A stretch of DNA of 62,023 nucleotides from JBKEDF01 sp047975325 (GCA_047975325.1 JBKEDF010000033.1:1-62023); one strand, 5' to 3'; positions 44,789 to 53,447 are shown, counted from the stretch's first letter. The notes: generated by a model not told the origin, from the sequence alone. Numbers and translations: made by a program.

Positions 44789-45637
44789 TCAGCGTTGCAA
44801 AAAATCCAGGATCTTCCAGGCAAGGTCCGGCGCCTGCCCCTCAAGCGTCACTCCGTCGCCGTCCGGCGCCTCAATCTCGGCAAGAACCGCGCCCGGTATC
44901 AACGCCGCAACATCGCCACCCTGACGGCCGATCATCGCATCTTCCTGCGGGGTGACGATTTCCAGGACCAGAGTTTCAACCGCGACAGAACGATATCCCG
45001 CCCCAAGGTCATATGCCGTATTGGCGGCATATAGCCGGGCAGCCCCGACCTCACCTTCGATTGCATCCAGCGCCTCCGCCCGTGCCTGATTGCGCGCCGC
45101 CTCGTTCAGCATCGCCTGTGGATGCCACCAGGCACCCGAAAATGTGCGATAAACTTTTGCCCATGAGGCTGCCGCGGCAAGGTCAACATGTTCGATCTGA
45201 CCGATGGCACTGTAGGGGCCGGTAAATTTTCCTATCGCCTCATTGCGCGCTTGTTGATCGGCAATAATGCTGTGGCTTTGCCCGGCAAGAATAAGTTTAC
45301 GCAAATATGAAGGCGCGCGCACAGCCATCTCTGTCGCGATCTTGTTGCCGGAATGATGTCCGTAAACATGCGCCGGGGCGGCATCCAACACATCAAGAAG
45401 CTCACAACACAGGTCGGCGAGGTCCGAAATGGTCGTGCCTTCGGGCATTGGTGCGGAGCGGCCAAAACCCGGCAGATCGAACGAGATCGCTCGACAGGAC
45501 CGCCCCAGCAGCGGCAATACGTCGCGAAACATTCGGGAGGAGCGTCCCGACTGGTGAAGCAAAAGCAGCGGATCACCCTGCCCCTCTTCCTGGCAAAAGA
45601 CTTCGCCAAAGCGGGTTTCCACGATGTGATTTCTCAT
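44789..45637 (-). CDS. Alpha/beta-hydrolase fold protein with His at the nucleophile position
   Basis: The 282-residue protein has the alpha/beta-hydrolase layout: oxyanion loop LLLLHQSGRSS (about 25-35), SFDLPGFGRSA (about 52-62) and a nucleophile elbow VYGHHSGNKIA. In the usual G-x-Nuc-x-G pattern the nucleophile (residue 95) is His, not Ser, Cys or Asp. The C-terminal catalytic His expected near the end is also not evident (DGDGVTLEGQ). ATG 45637 is supported by GGAGG ten bases upstream. It may be a non-hydrolytic member (lyase, isomerase or binding protein). It diverges from the Ldh-like gene around operator C. Confidence 0.8.
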   Translation of the reverse strand: MRNHIVETRFGEVFCQEEGQGDPLLLLHQSGRSSRMFRDVLPLLGRSCRAISFDLPGFGRSAPMPEGTTISDLADLCCELLDVLDAAPAHVYGHHSGNKIATEMAVRAPSYLRKLILAGQSHSIIADQQARNEAIGKFTGPYSAIGQIEHVDLAAAASWAKVYRTFSGAWWHPQAMLNEAARNQARAEALDAIEGEVGAARLYAANTAYDLGAGYRSVAVETLVLEIVTPQEDAMIGRQGGDVAALIPGAVLAEIEAPDGDGVTLEGQAPDLAWKILDFLQR

Positions 45638-45654
45638 ATCCACCTCCGATGTAA

Positions 45655-45683
45655 ATTGTTAACAGTAGATTATAAACTGTCAA
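45655..45683 (-). promoter_or_regulatory. Promoter and GntR operator C (divergent hydrolase/Ldh genes)
   Basis: Operator copy TTGTTAACAGTAGATTA lies at 45656-45672 (three mismatches to the consensus). On the minus strand TTGACA (45683-45678), a 17-base spacer and AACAAT (45660-45655) form a good promoter for the hydrolase gene, so the operator covers the spacer and -10. It is 29 bases from the Ldh-like start on the plus strand and could control both genes. Confidence 0.65.
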
Positions 45684-45700
45684 GCGGGGGATACCCAAAG

Positions 45701-46693
45701 ATGGAATTGACACTGAATGAGGCCCATGCGCTTGCAAGGGATGCGATGCGAACCGTGGGCCATGACAAAAACGAAGCCCGGATTATCGCGGATCACTTGA
45801 TCGGATGTGAACTGCGGGGTCAGGATTACGGCGGCCTGGCGCGTGCACTGTCGATCATCGAAAGAATTCAGGCGCGGCCTGAAGGACGCAAGCCAGTCTC
45901 AATCGTCAAGGAAACAACCGTTTCAGTCCTGTTGGACGGTGGCGATCAGGCAGGCTATCTGGCCGCGCATCGTGCCACGACAATGGGCATCGAGAAGGCA
46001 AAGTCCCATGGGATTGCCATCGCCGGCGTGGCCAATACCTGGTACACGGGCATGTTCGCGCATTACATGGAAATGGCAACCGCGGAAGGGCTTGTTGGAA
46101 TGGCGGCCGGCAGTTCCGACTGGCGGGTTGCACCGGTTGGCAGCAGCGAGGCCCGCTTTGGAACCAACCCCATCGCATTTGGCTTTCCGTCAGAGGATGA
46201 GCCGGTGATCATGGACGCGGGCGTATCTTCGATCATGATGTCCGAAGCCACCCTTGCCCGCAGACTTGAACAAAAGCTTGAACCCGGAATTGCCTGGACA
46301 TCAGACGGTACCCCGACACAAGATCCCACCGAAGGCCTGGCCGGGGCATTCGCAGTCTGGGGGTCGGGTAAAGGATCGGCCTTGGGCGCAACGATCCAAC
46401 TGTTCGGATTGTTGGCGGGCGGCCTGGTGAAACCCGATCCGCTTTCGGATTGTTCTTTGTTCCTGATGTTTCTGAAACCTGATCTTCTGGTCGGAGAAAC
46501 GCAGCTTCGCCGGAACGTATCCGAATATGCCGAAGCATTGCGCAACGCCCGCGCACTGGACCCCGAACACCCGCCGCGCATGCCTTTTGATCGCGCACTC
46601 GCAGAACGCCGCCAACGGCTTTCGGCCGGAAAAATAGAGGTGGCAGATCATGTCGTCATGCGATTGCGTGAGATCAACGCCCGACCGCAATAG
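45701..46693 (+). CDS. Ldh-family (malate/lactate/ureidoglycolate dehydrogenase-like) protein without the family histidines
   Basis: The 330-residue protein follows the Ldh2/AllD/YiaK fold from end to end (start MELTLNEAHALARDAM; FGTNPIAFGFPS near 152). Two positions normally held by His in this family are changed. The usual SHG before the conserved Arg48 reads YGG (G44). The usual NSNHFG block reads NTWYTG, placing Tyr115 at the second His. Proton transfer as known for NAD-dependent members therefore looks lost. It may catalyse another reaction or serve a non-catalytic role. It converges on the MmgE/PrpD gene at 46762. Confidence 0.85.
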   Translation: MELTLNEAHALARDAMRTVGHDKNEARIIADHLIGCELRGQDYGGLARALSIIERIQARPEGRKPVSIVKETTVSVLLDGGDQAGYLAAHRATTMGIEKAKSHGIAIAGVANTWYTGMFAHYMEMATAEGLVGMAAGSSDWRVAPVGSSEARFGTNPIAFGFPSEDEPVIMDAGVSSIMMSEATLARRLEQKLEPGIAWTSDGTPTQDPTEGLAGAFAVWGSGKGSALGATIQLFGLLAGGLVKPDPLSDCSLFLMFLKPDLLVGETQLRRNVSEYAEALRNARALDPEHPPRMPFDRALAERRQRLSAGKIEVADHVVMRLREINARPQ

Positions 46694-46706
46694 GCCACAG
46701 ACATGT

Positions 46707-46734
46707 GGAAAGCGGGCATGACAGTCCGCTTTCC
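46707..46734. terminator. Bidirectional hairpin between convergent genes
   Basis: GGAAAGCGG and CCGCTTTCC form a perfect nine-base stem around a ten-base loop in the 68-base gap between the Ldh-like gene (plus) and the MmgE/PrpD gene (minus). It probably ends both transcripts, although neither side has a long T run. Confidence 0.55.
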
Positions 46735-46761
46735 CGGAAACCAGATACCTTTTCCCGCCTC

Positions 46762-48219
46762 TCAGGGCACCCAATGCGTCTCGGCCAATCGATCAGCATC
46801 CTCCCCGGTAGCAGCAGCGATCTTCCCGGGGGTTTCACGCTTACGATGAACCAATAACATCCTGCCAGCGGCCTTCATATCCGTGATGCTCTCAAAGGTT
46901 TCCATACGTTCAAACAGCAGGAAAATATCATCCTCGTTCAGTACAAGCCGTGCACAATCTTCGAATTTTTCCTCCAGCGCCGAAACTGAATCCGGCATGA
47001 CCCGCGGGTCCGAGGTGAACTCATCGATTCGTTTTGACAGAATGCGGCCGTCCTTCGTCCGCACCCGCACTTCGGCCGACCACTGCTTTTCCGCCGTGTC
47101 TTTCATTTCGGGATGGGGCTTCGCCTCCAGCCGGTCAAGCAGATGGGATATCTCAGGCTCAGCAATTGCTTCGGGATCAAAATCCGCCAGCCTCACGGCA
47201 CCATCGTTTAGTGCACGCGCCACCACATACTGGACCGAAAACTTCCCCTGCAAAGAGGTCTGTGGATGTGGCGTGTCGGTATGTTTGAGCCGGCGTGGAT
47301 GAGGGAAAACCTCAATCCTCTCAATATTCCCGGCGATCAGCCCTTCCTCCTTGCGCAGATCAAGCGCTGCGGCAATGGCCGCATGCGTGCTGCCGCAGCA
47401 AGGCCACAGTTTCAGCGCAAGACCATCGTTCTCAAGTTCATGGGGCGCCGCCCAGTTCTCAAAGACCTTTTCGGCGTCATAGTTGCCCGTGCCGTTGAAG
47501 ACTTCAAAGAAACCCTGCGCATGTTCAAATGCGCTGTCGCGGGCGGTAAATCCTTGACGCGCCAGAAGGGCGGCAAGCAGACCCGCCTGACAGGCACGAC
47601 CGACATGCAGGGGTTTGGTCATGCTGCCGAAATTAGCCTTGAGACCGGCCGATTCGGATACCGCTATACACAGGGCCGTGGCAATCCGGCCTTCATCAAG
47701 CCCCATCAGATGGGCGCAGGCCCCGGCCGCCGCGATCGTGCCCAGCGTCGCGGTTGGGTGCCAGCCCAGATCATAGTGGTGCCAATGTACCGCGCGGGCC
47801 AGTCGAATCTCGGTTTCAACACCAGCGGCGTAGGCCGCAACAAGATCCCGGCCGGATTTCCCTTCGGCCTCCGCAAGCGCGAAAAGCGGCGCGACCAGCG
47901 GAACCGATTGGTGCCCCCCGAAATCCGATGAGAAATCATCATAATCCAGGGCATGCGAGGCCGTGCCGTTGATAAGCGCCGCATCCAGCATCGAAACGCG
48001 CCGCGTTCCTCCGATCAGCGCGGCAGGCCCCTCCGCATCGGCGATGCCGGGGGTTTCCGTCAGGATGGTGACACAATCCTCGGTCGATCCTGCAAGTGTC
48101 ACGCCAATCGTATCGACAATGCCGATAACGGCCCTGTTCCGTGCCAGCTGGCTTAGCCCATCATAGGAAATGGTGCGAATATTCCGTGCTAATCTATTGG
48201 CGAATGTATCCATGCTCAT
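46762..48219 (-). CDS. MmgE/PrpD family protein (copy 1)
   Basis: The 485-residue protein belongs to the MmgE/PrpD fold (2-methylcitrate dehydratase, cis-aconitate decarboxylase, iminodisuccinate epimerase). Active-site positions known for cis-aconitate decarboxylase are kept: DYDD (92-95), H103 in FGGHQS, H154 in GWHPTA, K202 in GSMTKPLH, K270 and H279 in LKLWPCCGSTH. ATG 48219 follows AGGATAACGCC; upstream in-frame starts lie inside the flavoprotein gene. It is 10 bases after copy 2 of the TcuA-like flavoprotein, so the two probably act in sequence. Confidence 0.92.
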   Translation of the reverse strand: MSMDTFANRLARNIRTISYDGLSQLARNRAVIGIVDTIGVTLAGSTEDCVTILTETPGIADAEGPAALIGGTRRVSMLDAALINGTASHALDYDDFSSDFGGHQSVPLVAPLFALAEAEGKSGRDLVAAYAAGVETEIRLARAVHWHHYDLGWHPTATLGTIAAAGACAHLMGLDEGRIATALCIAVSESAGLKANFGSMTKPLHVGRACQAGLLAALLARQGFTARDSAFEHAQGFFEVFNGTGNYDAEKVFENWAAPHELENDGLALKLWPCCGSTHAAIAAALDLRKEEGLIAGNIERIEVFPHPRRLKHTDTPHPQTSLQGKFSVQYVVARALNDGAVRLADFDPEAIAEPEISHLLDRLEAKPHPEMKDTAEKQWSAEVRVRTKDGRILSKRIDEFTSDPRVMPDSVSALEEKFEDCARLVLNEDDIFLLFERMETFESITDMKAAGRMLLVHRKRETPGKIAAATGEDADRLAETHWVP

Positions 48220-48229
48220 GGCGTTATCC

Positions 48230-49738
48230 TCATGCAGTTTTATCCTGACCAGCGGCAGCCCGGGCTGCACTGCGCCCGGCAATGCGCCCAAAGGTTGCCC
48301 CTGAAACAAGGCCGGTTCCGGCGGGATAATTATCATAAAACAGTCCGCCGACCATCTCACCGCAGCAATAAAGCCCATCGATGCAGCGCCAGTCCGTACC
48401 GACAACCTGTGCATCTTCGGTTATTTTCAGGCCACCGAAGGTGAAGGTGATCCCACCGGTTGCGGAATAGGCATGATAGGGCGGCTTGTCCAACTTGAGG
48501 GCCCAGTTGGTTTTGGGCAAATCAAGGCCGGGTTTCGTTTCCAGCCCATCCTTGCGCGCGGGATCATAACCTTCGTCCTCATCCCGTGCGTGTTCATTAT
48601 ATTCCCTGAGTGTCGCAATCGCCTGCCCGGGATTCTCAAAGTCAAGTTTCGCAACCAGATCCTCAAGCGTATCGGCAATAACGGGATCTGATGTCGAATA
48701 GCGGGGTTCAAGCAGATCAAGTACCTTGCTGTCGAATATCTGCCATGCCCTGGCGCCGGGTTCGGCCAGGATCGCGCGGCCAAATTTTGCATAGGTGAAC
48801 AGGGCCGCATCCTCGCCCTCATCCACAAACCGCTTTCCTTTCCGGTTCAGCATGACCGAATATACATAGCTTAACCGGTTGGACCGGTCGGTCATTTCGC
48901 GCGGCGCAAATTCACCCCAGTCGGCACTGATCGGCGTCGCATGGCAGCCCGACCACTGGCCCCATGGCAAGGCGCCGATATCCATCGCCATCCTCAACCC
49001 GTCGCCCTGATTATGCGGCGTGCCACGAACTTTCGCACCACCGATATTCGTCCCGATATGCTGGGTACGCATCTGGACATTGGCCTCAAACCCGCCACAG
49101 GCAAGAACGACGGCCCGGGCCGGCAGCACCTTGATACCATCATCATCGCGGATCTTTACACCACAGACCTTACCGGCGTCGTCCACCTCCAGGCTGCGAA
49201 CAGCGGCACCATAGCGAATTTCCACGCCCATGGACTGCGCGGTCCGGAACCAGGATTTCGACAGCCCCACCCCTTCGTGTCTGGCCCGCACCACCAGACC
49301 ACGGGCCCAGATGACCTTGCCACCCTTTTTCACGGCTGACAGCGTCGTCGCCGGCTCCATCGGGATCTTGCCGATATCGTTCATCCAGAAGACGGTATCC
49401 TTGGAATTGTTCACCAGTATTTTCGACAGGATCGGATCAGTACGCCCACCGGTGACGCGCATCAGATCACCATGATAGTCATCCTTCGGATAGGGCATGA
49501 TCCCATCATAGAAGTTCTCAATCTCGTCTTCGGCATTCGGCACCAGCGGACCGATTTCACGCGGGTCATCGAATGCAAAACGCAGCACTCCGCCGCTCCA
49601 ATGCGTATTGCCGCCGCGCATATCCCGAGGTGCTTTTTCCAGCACAACGACCCGCTCTGCCCCGTTTTCCCTCGCAGACACGGCTGCCGCGAGTGCCGCA
49701 TTGCCCGCCCCAACAATGATTACGTCATGATCCGACAT
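48230..49738 (-). CDS. FAD-dependent tricarballylate dehydrogenase-like flavoprotein (TcuA type, copy 2)
   Basis: The 502-residue protein opens DVIIVGAGNAALAAAVSARE and LEKAPRDMRGGNTHWSGG, a form close to TcuA, which oxidises tricarballylate to cis-aconitate with FAD. Later blocks are VVLACGGFEANV (about 212-223), RKGKRFVDEGED, GGITFTFGGLKI and GLYCCGEMVGGLFYDNYPAG near the end. TcuA normally works with an electron-transfer protein TcuB; no TcuB is present in the window. GGGGGGAT precedes ATG 49738. It is divergent from MmgE/PrpD copy 2 around operator D. Confidence 0.9.
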   Translation of the reverse strand: MSDHDVIIVGAGNAALAAAVSARENGAERVVVLEKAPRDMRGGNTHWSGGVLRFAFDDPREIGPLVPNAEDEIENFYDGIMPYPKDDYHGDLMRVTGGRTDPILSKILVNNSKDTVFWMNDIGKIPMEPATTLSAVKKGGKVIWARGLVVRARHEGVGLSKSWFRTAQSMGVEIRYGAAVRSLEVDDAGKVCGVKIRDDDGIKVLPARAVVLACGGFEANVQMRTQHIGTNIGGAKVRGTPHNQGDGLRMAMDIGALPWGQWSGCHATPISADWGEFAPREMTDRSNRLSYVYSVMLNRKGKRFVDEGEDAALFTYAKFGRAILAEPGARAWQIFDSKVLDLLEPRYSTSDPVIADTLEDLVAKLDFENPGQAIATLREYNEHARDEDEGYDPARKDGLETKPGLDLPKTNWALKLDKPPYHAYSATGGITFTFGGLKITEDAQVVGTDWRCIDGLYCCGEMVGGLFYDNYPAGTGLVSGATFGRIAGRSAARAAAGQDKTA

Positions 49739-49825
49739 TTTTATCCCCCCTGGTAATCCCCCCGCCCTCCGCCGGCTTCAGGCAAATTACGGGCGTCATG
49801 CACAGCAAAAGCAAAGCCATATAAA

Positions 49826-49842
49826 ATGTCAACAGTTTACAT
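49826..49842. promoter_or_regulatory. GntR operator D (divergent flavoprotein/MmgE genes)
   Basis: ATGTCAACAGTTTACAT lies in the 163-base divergent gap, with three mismatches to the consensus. It sits in a longer AT-rich inverted repeat (TATAAAATGT ... ACATATA). It overlaps a minus-strand TTGACA and abuts a plus-strand TATAAT (49842-49847). The left flank AAGCCATATAA is almost the same as that of operator A. Confidence 0.68.
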
Positions 49843-49901
49843 ATAATCACCCTGTTGCTAAGCATAGTATGATTTCACCCGAATGATGGAGGCATTCAGC
49901 C

Positions 49902-51314
49902 ATGGCGCTTGACCAAAAAACCGATCCCGACCGCCTTGTGGCAGGTCCGTCCCAAACCCTTTCCCAATTCGCATCGACGCTGCGCTATGAAGATATTCCG
50001 TCGCATGTGCTTGATCGTGCCCGCCTGCACATACTTGATGGGTTGGGCTTGGCCTTCGCCTCCACCCAATTCCCCTTTGCCGGCCCCGCCGTGGCCGCCA
50101 TGACCGAACTGTCAGGCGAGAATGGCACCCACACGATTATCGGCAGCGCGCAACGCGCATCGGTACGTGATGCCGCCACCGTCAACGGCGTTTTGGTGCA
50201 TGGCCTTGATTATGACGACACGCATTTGCAGGCGATCGTGCACCCAACCGCCGCAGTCCTGCCTGCGGTTCTTGCAATGGGTGAAAGCTACAGGATCAGC
50301 GGCAAGGACGCGTTGGTGGCCTATTGCCTGGGGATGGAAAGCGCCGTGCGCATCGGCGCAGCGGTTGATGGCGGCTTCCATCATACCGGTTTTCACGCGA
50401 CCAGCATTATTTCACATTTCAGCGCGGCGCTTGTTGCGGGGCGCCTGATGGGTAACTCTCAGGCGGCGCATGTGGCGGCATTGGGCATTGCCGCCAGCAC
50501 GGCCGGGGGTGTGCAGGTCTTTCTGGAGGAAGGGGCCTGGACCAAACGCCTGCATCCGGGCTGGGGCAGCGCGGCCGGGATCACAGCGGCAACGCTTGCA
50601 AAACATGGGTTCAAGGGGCCAAGCCGCGCTTTTGAGGGCAGGTTTGCACTGTTTGAAACCCATCTGCACGACTACGCAAAAGACGTGAAGATGCATCACC
50701 TGACAGATGGTTTCGGCCAGCAATGGATGATGGGGAACACGGCGCTGAAGCCCTATCCCGTATGTCATTTCATCCATGGTGCCGCAGATGCGGCGGTGGA
50801 TCTTTATCAAGAGATCGGGGGGACGGAAATCGAGGCCGTGAATATACGACTGCCGGAAGACACGCTCATGATTGTTGCCGAACCGATCGAACAGAAACGC
50901 CATGCAGGCACCGAATATGAAGCAAAATTCAGCGCACCTTTCGTCGTGGCCTCAACCTTGCTTAAAGGCCGGTTCGGCCTGCCTGACCTGACAGAGAATG
51001 CTATCGCCGATTCGCGGGTTCGGGGACTTGCCGCACGGTGCAGTTGCAACGCCGACCCTGATGCCCTGTTCCCGGAATATTTTTCTGGCGGGGTGGAGGT
51101 CAAACTTGCGGATGGCCGGATATTGCAGCGCCATGTCCCGATCAACAGTGGTGCTGGCGATCGTATGATGGATGAACCGACTGTTTCGGCGAAGTTCTTT
51201 GAAAACGCCACAATGGCGATTTCCCGACAGCGCGCCGAACAAATCCGAACCCTGGCCCTGGACCTGGATAACAGGAACCTGCCGGATCTGCTTGAACTGC
51301 TCGGCGGCGAATGA
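49902..51314 (+). CDS. MmgE/PrpD family protein (copy 2)
   Basis: The 470-residue protein of the same fold keeps the motif set: GLDYDD (101-106), H114 in IVHPTA, H165 in GFHATS, K215 in AWTKRLHPG, K283 in LKPYPVCHF with nearby His. GATGGAGG precedes ATG 49902. The AWTKRLHPGW form differs from the GSMTKxLH form of copies 1 and 3, hinting at a different substrate. Its stop overlaps the start of copy 3 by four bases, so the two are coupled. Confidence 0.93.
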   Translation: MALDQKTDPDRLVAGPSQTLSQFASTLRYEDIPSHVLDRARLHILDGLGLAFASTQFPFAGPAVAAMTELSGENGTHTIIGSAQRASVRDAATVNGVLVHGLDYDDTHLQAIVHPTAAVLPAVLAMGESYRISGKDALVAYCLGMESAVRIGAAVDGGFHHTGFHATSIISHFSAALVAGRLMGNSQAAHVAALGIAASTAGGVQVFLEEGAWTKRLHPGWGSAAGITAATLAKHGFKGPSRAFEGRFALFETHLHDYAKDVKMHHLTDGFGQQWMMGNTALKPYPVCHFIHGAADAAVDLYQEIGGTEIEAVNIRLPEDTLMIVAEPIEQKRHAGTEYEAKFSAPFVVASTLLKGRFGLPDLTENAIADSRVRGLAARCSCNADPDALFPEYFSGGVEVKLADGRILQRHVPINSGAGDRMMDEPTVSAKFFENATMAISRQRAEQIRTLALDLDNRNLPDLLELLGGE

Positions 51315-52681
51315 ACGGCGGGCTTACATGGGAACTGTGCGCTCAACTCAATAGGGGCTACGCGGCCCTCGCAGATCCACCGCAAATCCTTACGGATCTG
51401 TTTGCCGATGGCATTTGCGTGGCGCTTGCCGGTGCATCCGAGGCCGCACCGACATTGCTGCGGCAACGCCCGCCCGATTGCAGCGGCGGGAACACAACCG
51501 TATTCGGGTCGGACGAAACACTGCCGCTGTTGACTGCGGTGCGCGCAAATGGTGCAGCGCTTCATGTGCTTGACTACGAACCCATGTGGTCACCCGCCAC
51601 GCATTGCATCTCGCCGGTTCTTCCGGCTCTTTTGGGCCTGGCTGAAACCAGACCGGACCTCAATATATCGGGCGCGCAGCTGCTGCGCGCACTCGCCCTG
51701 GGTATCGAAATGCAGATCCGATTACGGCGCGCCTCGGGGCAGCTGGCGCCGCGCGACCTGACCTTTCACCCACCCGGGATCGTTGGTCCCCTTGGTGCGG
51801 CTTTTGCAAGCGGGCTTGTTCTGGGACTGGATGTATCCGGGCTGACCCACGCGGTTGGGATCGCGGCATCCAGGGCGGGATCGGTCCTGCAGAATGTCGG
51901 AAGTATGACCAAGTGCCTGCATTGTGGGGCTGCAGCAGCAGACGGGCTGGAGGCTGCCCTTCTTGCCGAAGCGGGATTTCGTGCTGATCCGGATGCTTTG
52001 TCAGGACCGCGTGGGTACCTGGCTGCCTTCTTTCGTGAAACAACCTCGGAGGATCGCCTGCTTGAGAACCGCCCCATGGCCATTACTGATCCGGGTCCTG
52101 CCTTCAAATTTTATCCAAGCCAATACGGTACGCATTTTGTAATTGAGGCGGCGCTGGCCGCAAGGCGGGCAATACCCGCCGGCGCACATATACGCAAAGG
52201 CACAATTCGCTGCCCACAGATGCCATATGTCGACCGACCCATTCCTGACACCGGCCTCACGGGGAAGTTCAGTTTCCAATATGTCGCGGCCGTCGCGCTG
52301 CTGGATGGGCGGGTAACCATCGACAGTTTCACAAATCAGCGCAGACAAGCACCCGATATGGACGCGCTTTTGCCACGCCTTCAGGTCAAACCCGAACCGC
52401 ATCGGGCATTGGAATTCGACGAGATGTGCGTGGATATCGAAATCGAGACGGATCATGGTCTCGCAACGGGCCAATGCGATGGCCCGCCCGGGTTTTGGGG
52501 GCGCCCCGCCCCTGCGGAACGATTGCGCGAAAAGGCCAAAGACTGCCTCGAACGCGCTGGTGCACGTATTGGCCTGCTTGACAAACTTCTTGCAGTGGCC
52601 GGGCTGGATAATCCAGGGCTTCTTGCCTTGATCAGAAGCTGTGCCAGCGGTTTTCAGTCATCCTCTGCCGCACCTTTCTGA
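51311..52681 (+). CDS. MmgE/PrpD family protein (copy 3, altered DYDD motif)
   Basis: The 456-residue protein retains H98, H153 (TFHPPG), K201 (GSMTKCLHCG), K266 and H275 (FKFYPSQYGTH). The conserved acidic motif reads DYEP (88-91) in place of DYDD, so two acidic positions differ. The reaction may therefore be changed, or this may be a partner subunit of copy 2. It overlaps copy 2 by four bases. Its last 28 bases overlap the 3' end of the convergent GntR gene. Confidence 0.88.
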   Translation: MNGGLTWELCAQLNRGYAALADPPQILTDLFADGICVALAGASEAAPTLLRQRPPDCSGGNTTVFGSDETLPLLTAVRANGAALHVLDYEPMWSPATHCISPVLPALLGLAETRPDLNISGAQLLRALALGIEMQIRLRRASGQLAPRDLTFHPPGIVGPLGAAFASGLVLGLDVSGLTHAVGIAASRAGSVLQNVGSMTKCLHCGAAAADGLEAALLAEAGFRADPDALSGPRGYLAAFFRETTSEDRLLENRPMAITDPGPAFKFYPSQYGTHFVIEAALAARRAIPAGAHIRKGTIRCPQMPYVDRPIPDTGLTGKFSFQYVAAVALLDGRVTIDSFTNQRRQAPDMDALLPRLQVKPEPHRALEFDEMCVDIEIETDHGLATGQCDGPPGFWGRPAPAERLREKAKDCLERAGARIGLLDKLLAVAGLDNPGLLALIRSCASGFQSSSAAPF

Positions 52682-53385
52682 GCCTCCGAAAGGGCCAGCT
52701 TGGCATGCACCCGCGCATTGCGAATATGCTGCCGCATGCTGGCCTCGGCCTGCGCGGGGTCTCGTGCCTCCAGGGCCTCCAGGATGTTGCGGTGTTCTTC
52801 CAACGCCTGCTGCGCACGCCCCTTCATTGTCGATGATTTGTAACGATAGACGCGCAGAAGATCGTAAAGATCACCGGTAACGATCTCCTTAAGCAGCTTG
52901 TTCTCTGCGGATTTCGCGATCTTGAAATGGAAATCGAAGTCACTCGATTCGACATAGTAACCGGAGCCCGACTGAACCCCTGGCTGTGCGGCATAGTCAT
53001 CAAGTAGCTGGCGCAGCTGGGCCAGTTCATCATCGCTCATACGCTCGGCGGCAAGGCGTGCCGCCATTCCCTCCAGTGCCTCGCGGACTGTCAGCAAGTC
53101 ATCAAGTTTCTGCGGTGACAGCTTGGCCACCCTGACACCGATATTGGTCTGACGTTCCAGCAGCCGGCGGCCTTCAAGCTGGCGGATCGCCTCCCGAAGG
53201 GGTCCTCTGCTTACACCAAGTGCGTTCGCGAGGGATTGTTCAAGTATCCGTTCCCCCGGTGCAAGCTCACCGGCGATAATTGCCGCCTCCAGCCTTTCAG
53301 TTACGGCATCCACCAGGGATTTTGCCTCGACCTTCGCAGAGAAGCGCTCATTTAGCGCGAGGTCTTTTTTCAATGTAAGCTCCAC
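52654..53385 (-). CDS. GntR-family transcriptional regulator, FCD (FadR) subfamily
   Basis: The regulator has an N-terminal winged helix (about 25-90 with ILEQSLANALGVSRGPLREAIRQLEGRRLL) and a helical FCD ligand domain. The FCD metal/ligand residues are visible: Asp/His in SDFDFHFKIA, His in LEEHRNIL and His in MRQHIRNA. I use GTG 53385, just after GGAAAG. TTG codons at 53418 and 53373 are also possible starts. It shares a fully symmetric promoter/operator with the prpF-like gene. As the only regulator in the island, it is the best candidate to bind the six 17-bp palindromes. Confidence 0.92.
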   Translation of the reverse strand: MELTLKKDLALNERFSAKVEAKSLVDAVTERLEAAIIAGELAPGERILEQSLANALGVSRGPLREAIRQLEGRRLLERQTNIGVRVAKLSPQKLDDLLTVREALEGMAARLAAERMSDDELAQLRQLLDDYAAQPGVQSGSGYYVESSDFDFHFKIAKSAENKLLKEIVTGDLYDLLRVYRYKSSTMKGRAQQALEEHRNILEALEARDPAQAEASMRQHIRNARVHAKLALSEAQKGAAEDD

Positions 53386-53447
53386 TTCTTTCCATCGGTA
53401 TTCGCTTATTCTATCCAACTTGTGCGCAAATGTAATCGACCGTCATC

